Shown here one piece after another: positions 63,423 through 64,000 of a stretch of DNA of 64,000 nucleotides. Both the position numbers and the translations under genes were made by a program. The stretch spans positions 62,001 to 126,000 of the forward strand of contig JADYYP010000082.1 in NCBI GenBank assembly GCA_020853575.1, given 5' to 3'. The notes under the pieces were generated by a model that saw only the letters and a list, made by a program, of their open reading frames with translations, was not told the DNA's origin and made no database searches. The first letter of the stretch is position 1, and every line of letters begins with the position of its first letter. This stretch comes from Planctomycetota bacterium (GTDB lineage: Bacteria > Planctomycetota > UBA1135 > GCA-002686595).

Positions 63423-64000
63423 ATGACCGACGCTTCCCCCGCGAATCACTGCGAACCGACCAACCCGCTCGATCGGCTCGCGAACAAGCTCCAGGAAGTC
63501 AACACCGCGGATGCGGAGCTCGGTGATGTCGAACTCGTGCCGTTCGTTGGCGATCACAAGAAGGTCCTGCCCGGACTCGAGCGGCTCGGCGACTTCGAGT
63601 TGCTCGAGCGCATCCGCGCCGGCGGCATGGGTGCCGTGTACCTCGCGCGCCAGCGCTCACTGGGCAAGCTCGTCGCCGTCAAGGTGATCCGACCGGACTT
63701 CGCGTTCGACAAGTCGCGGATAGCGCGCTTCCAAGGGGAGGCGCTGGCCGCGTCGAAAGTGCAGCACCCCGGCATCGTATCCGTGCACTTCGTCGGCGAG
63801 CAGGACGGCGTGCACTACATCGCCCAGGAGCTGATCGAAGGCGGCCGTACCCTGGACGACCTGATCCAGGAGCGCCGCAGCGCGCCGCCCAAAGAACACC
63901 ATCGTTCGATGGCCGAGCTGTTCGCCAAGATCGCCGACGCGCTCGAGGCGGTGCACCAGGCCAAGGTGATCCACCGCGACATCAAGCCCGGCAACATCCT
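63423..64000 (+). CDS. Tandem kinase 3, N-terminal part (runs off the window)
   Basis: The visible 192 residues contain the same head (NPLDRLANKLQEVNTADAEL), glycine loop IRAGGMGAVYLA, the Lys in LVAVKVIRPDF and the catalytic loop HRDIKPGNIL at the very edge. Divergence from kinases 1 and 2 is concentrated at residues 34-56 (GDVELVPFVGDHKKVLPGLE). The C-terminal sensor is outside the window, so its type is unknown. Unlike the first two copies it has no small secreted protein gene upstream, only repeat R4 and RAYT remnant B. Confidence 0.9.
   Translation, partial: MTDASPANHCEPTNPLDRLANKLQEVNTADAELGDVELVPFVGDHKKVLPGLERLGDFELLERIRAGGMGAVYLARQRSLGKLVAVKVIRPDFAFDKSRIARFQGEALAASKVQHPGIVSVHFVGEQDGVHYIAQELIEGGRTLDDLIQERRSAPPKEHHRSMAELFAKIADALEAVHQAKVIHRDIKPGNI

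Overview
The window is about 70% G+C and gene-dense on both strands, with no rRNA, tRNA or CRISPR array recognised. Several features point to Planctomycetota. These are Ser/Thr kinases fused to TPR, PA14-like or formylglycine-generating-enzyme (FGE/SUMF1) domains, a 199-residue ECF sigma factor beside a kinase, a signal peptidase I with a very large insert, many lipoproteins, and secreted proteins with P-domain-like repeats. Myxococcota is the main alternative. The assignment rests on gene content only.

Layout. 1-9.6 kb is ordinary mixed metabolism: M1 aminopeptidase, DUF4177, NHL propeller, a sigma factor, a PAS/sigma-54 activator, a diheme cytochrome lipoprotein, an M19 dipeptidase and a class IV aminotransferase. 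9.7-21.0 kb is a bidirectional type III polyketide cluster. The leftward arm is YceI protein, lipoprotein, UbiG-like methyltransferase, ICMT-like methyltransferase and type III PKS. The rightward arm is MMPL exporter, FAD oxidoreductase, secreted protein, histidine kinase and sigma-54 response regulator. Most junctions overlap by 4-8 bp. I read it as a phenolic-lipid or quinone-lipid pathway with its own export and control.

21-36.8 kb holds a hybrid sensor kinase, Uup-type ABC-F ATPase, PKD-type lipoprotein, M49 peptidase, an ECF/anti-sigma pair, a di-heme oxidoreductase, ETF alpha/beta, a propeller lipoprotein, an esterase and LptB. 36.8-37.4 kb is non-coding with DnaA-box-like sequences. 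37.4-52.8 kb carries signal peptidase I, a P-domain secreted protein, a secreted endonuclease I, a kinase/ECF pair, an ATP-grasp enzyme, a PAS protein behind a C12 tract, an orphan adenine methyltransferase, a Tim44/zinc-ribbon/TerB-like protein and a BON-like protein.

53-64 kb is the most unusual region: tandem modules of a small secreted protein divergent from a kinase. Three kinase genes share nearly identical heads but the two complete ones have unrelated C-terminal halves (PA14-like plus FGE, or TPR). One of these halves is clearly lower in G+C. Four copies of a ~180 bp repeat and two decayed REP-associated tyrosine transposase (RAYT) genes lie between them.

A pattern running through the window is a TANNNT-like hexamer 6-10 nt before the start codon of many genes that begin transcription units, often with GTG or TTG starts and no Shine-Dalgarno. 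This is what leaderless transcription would look like.
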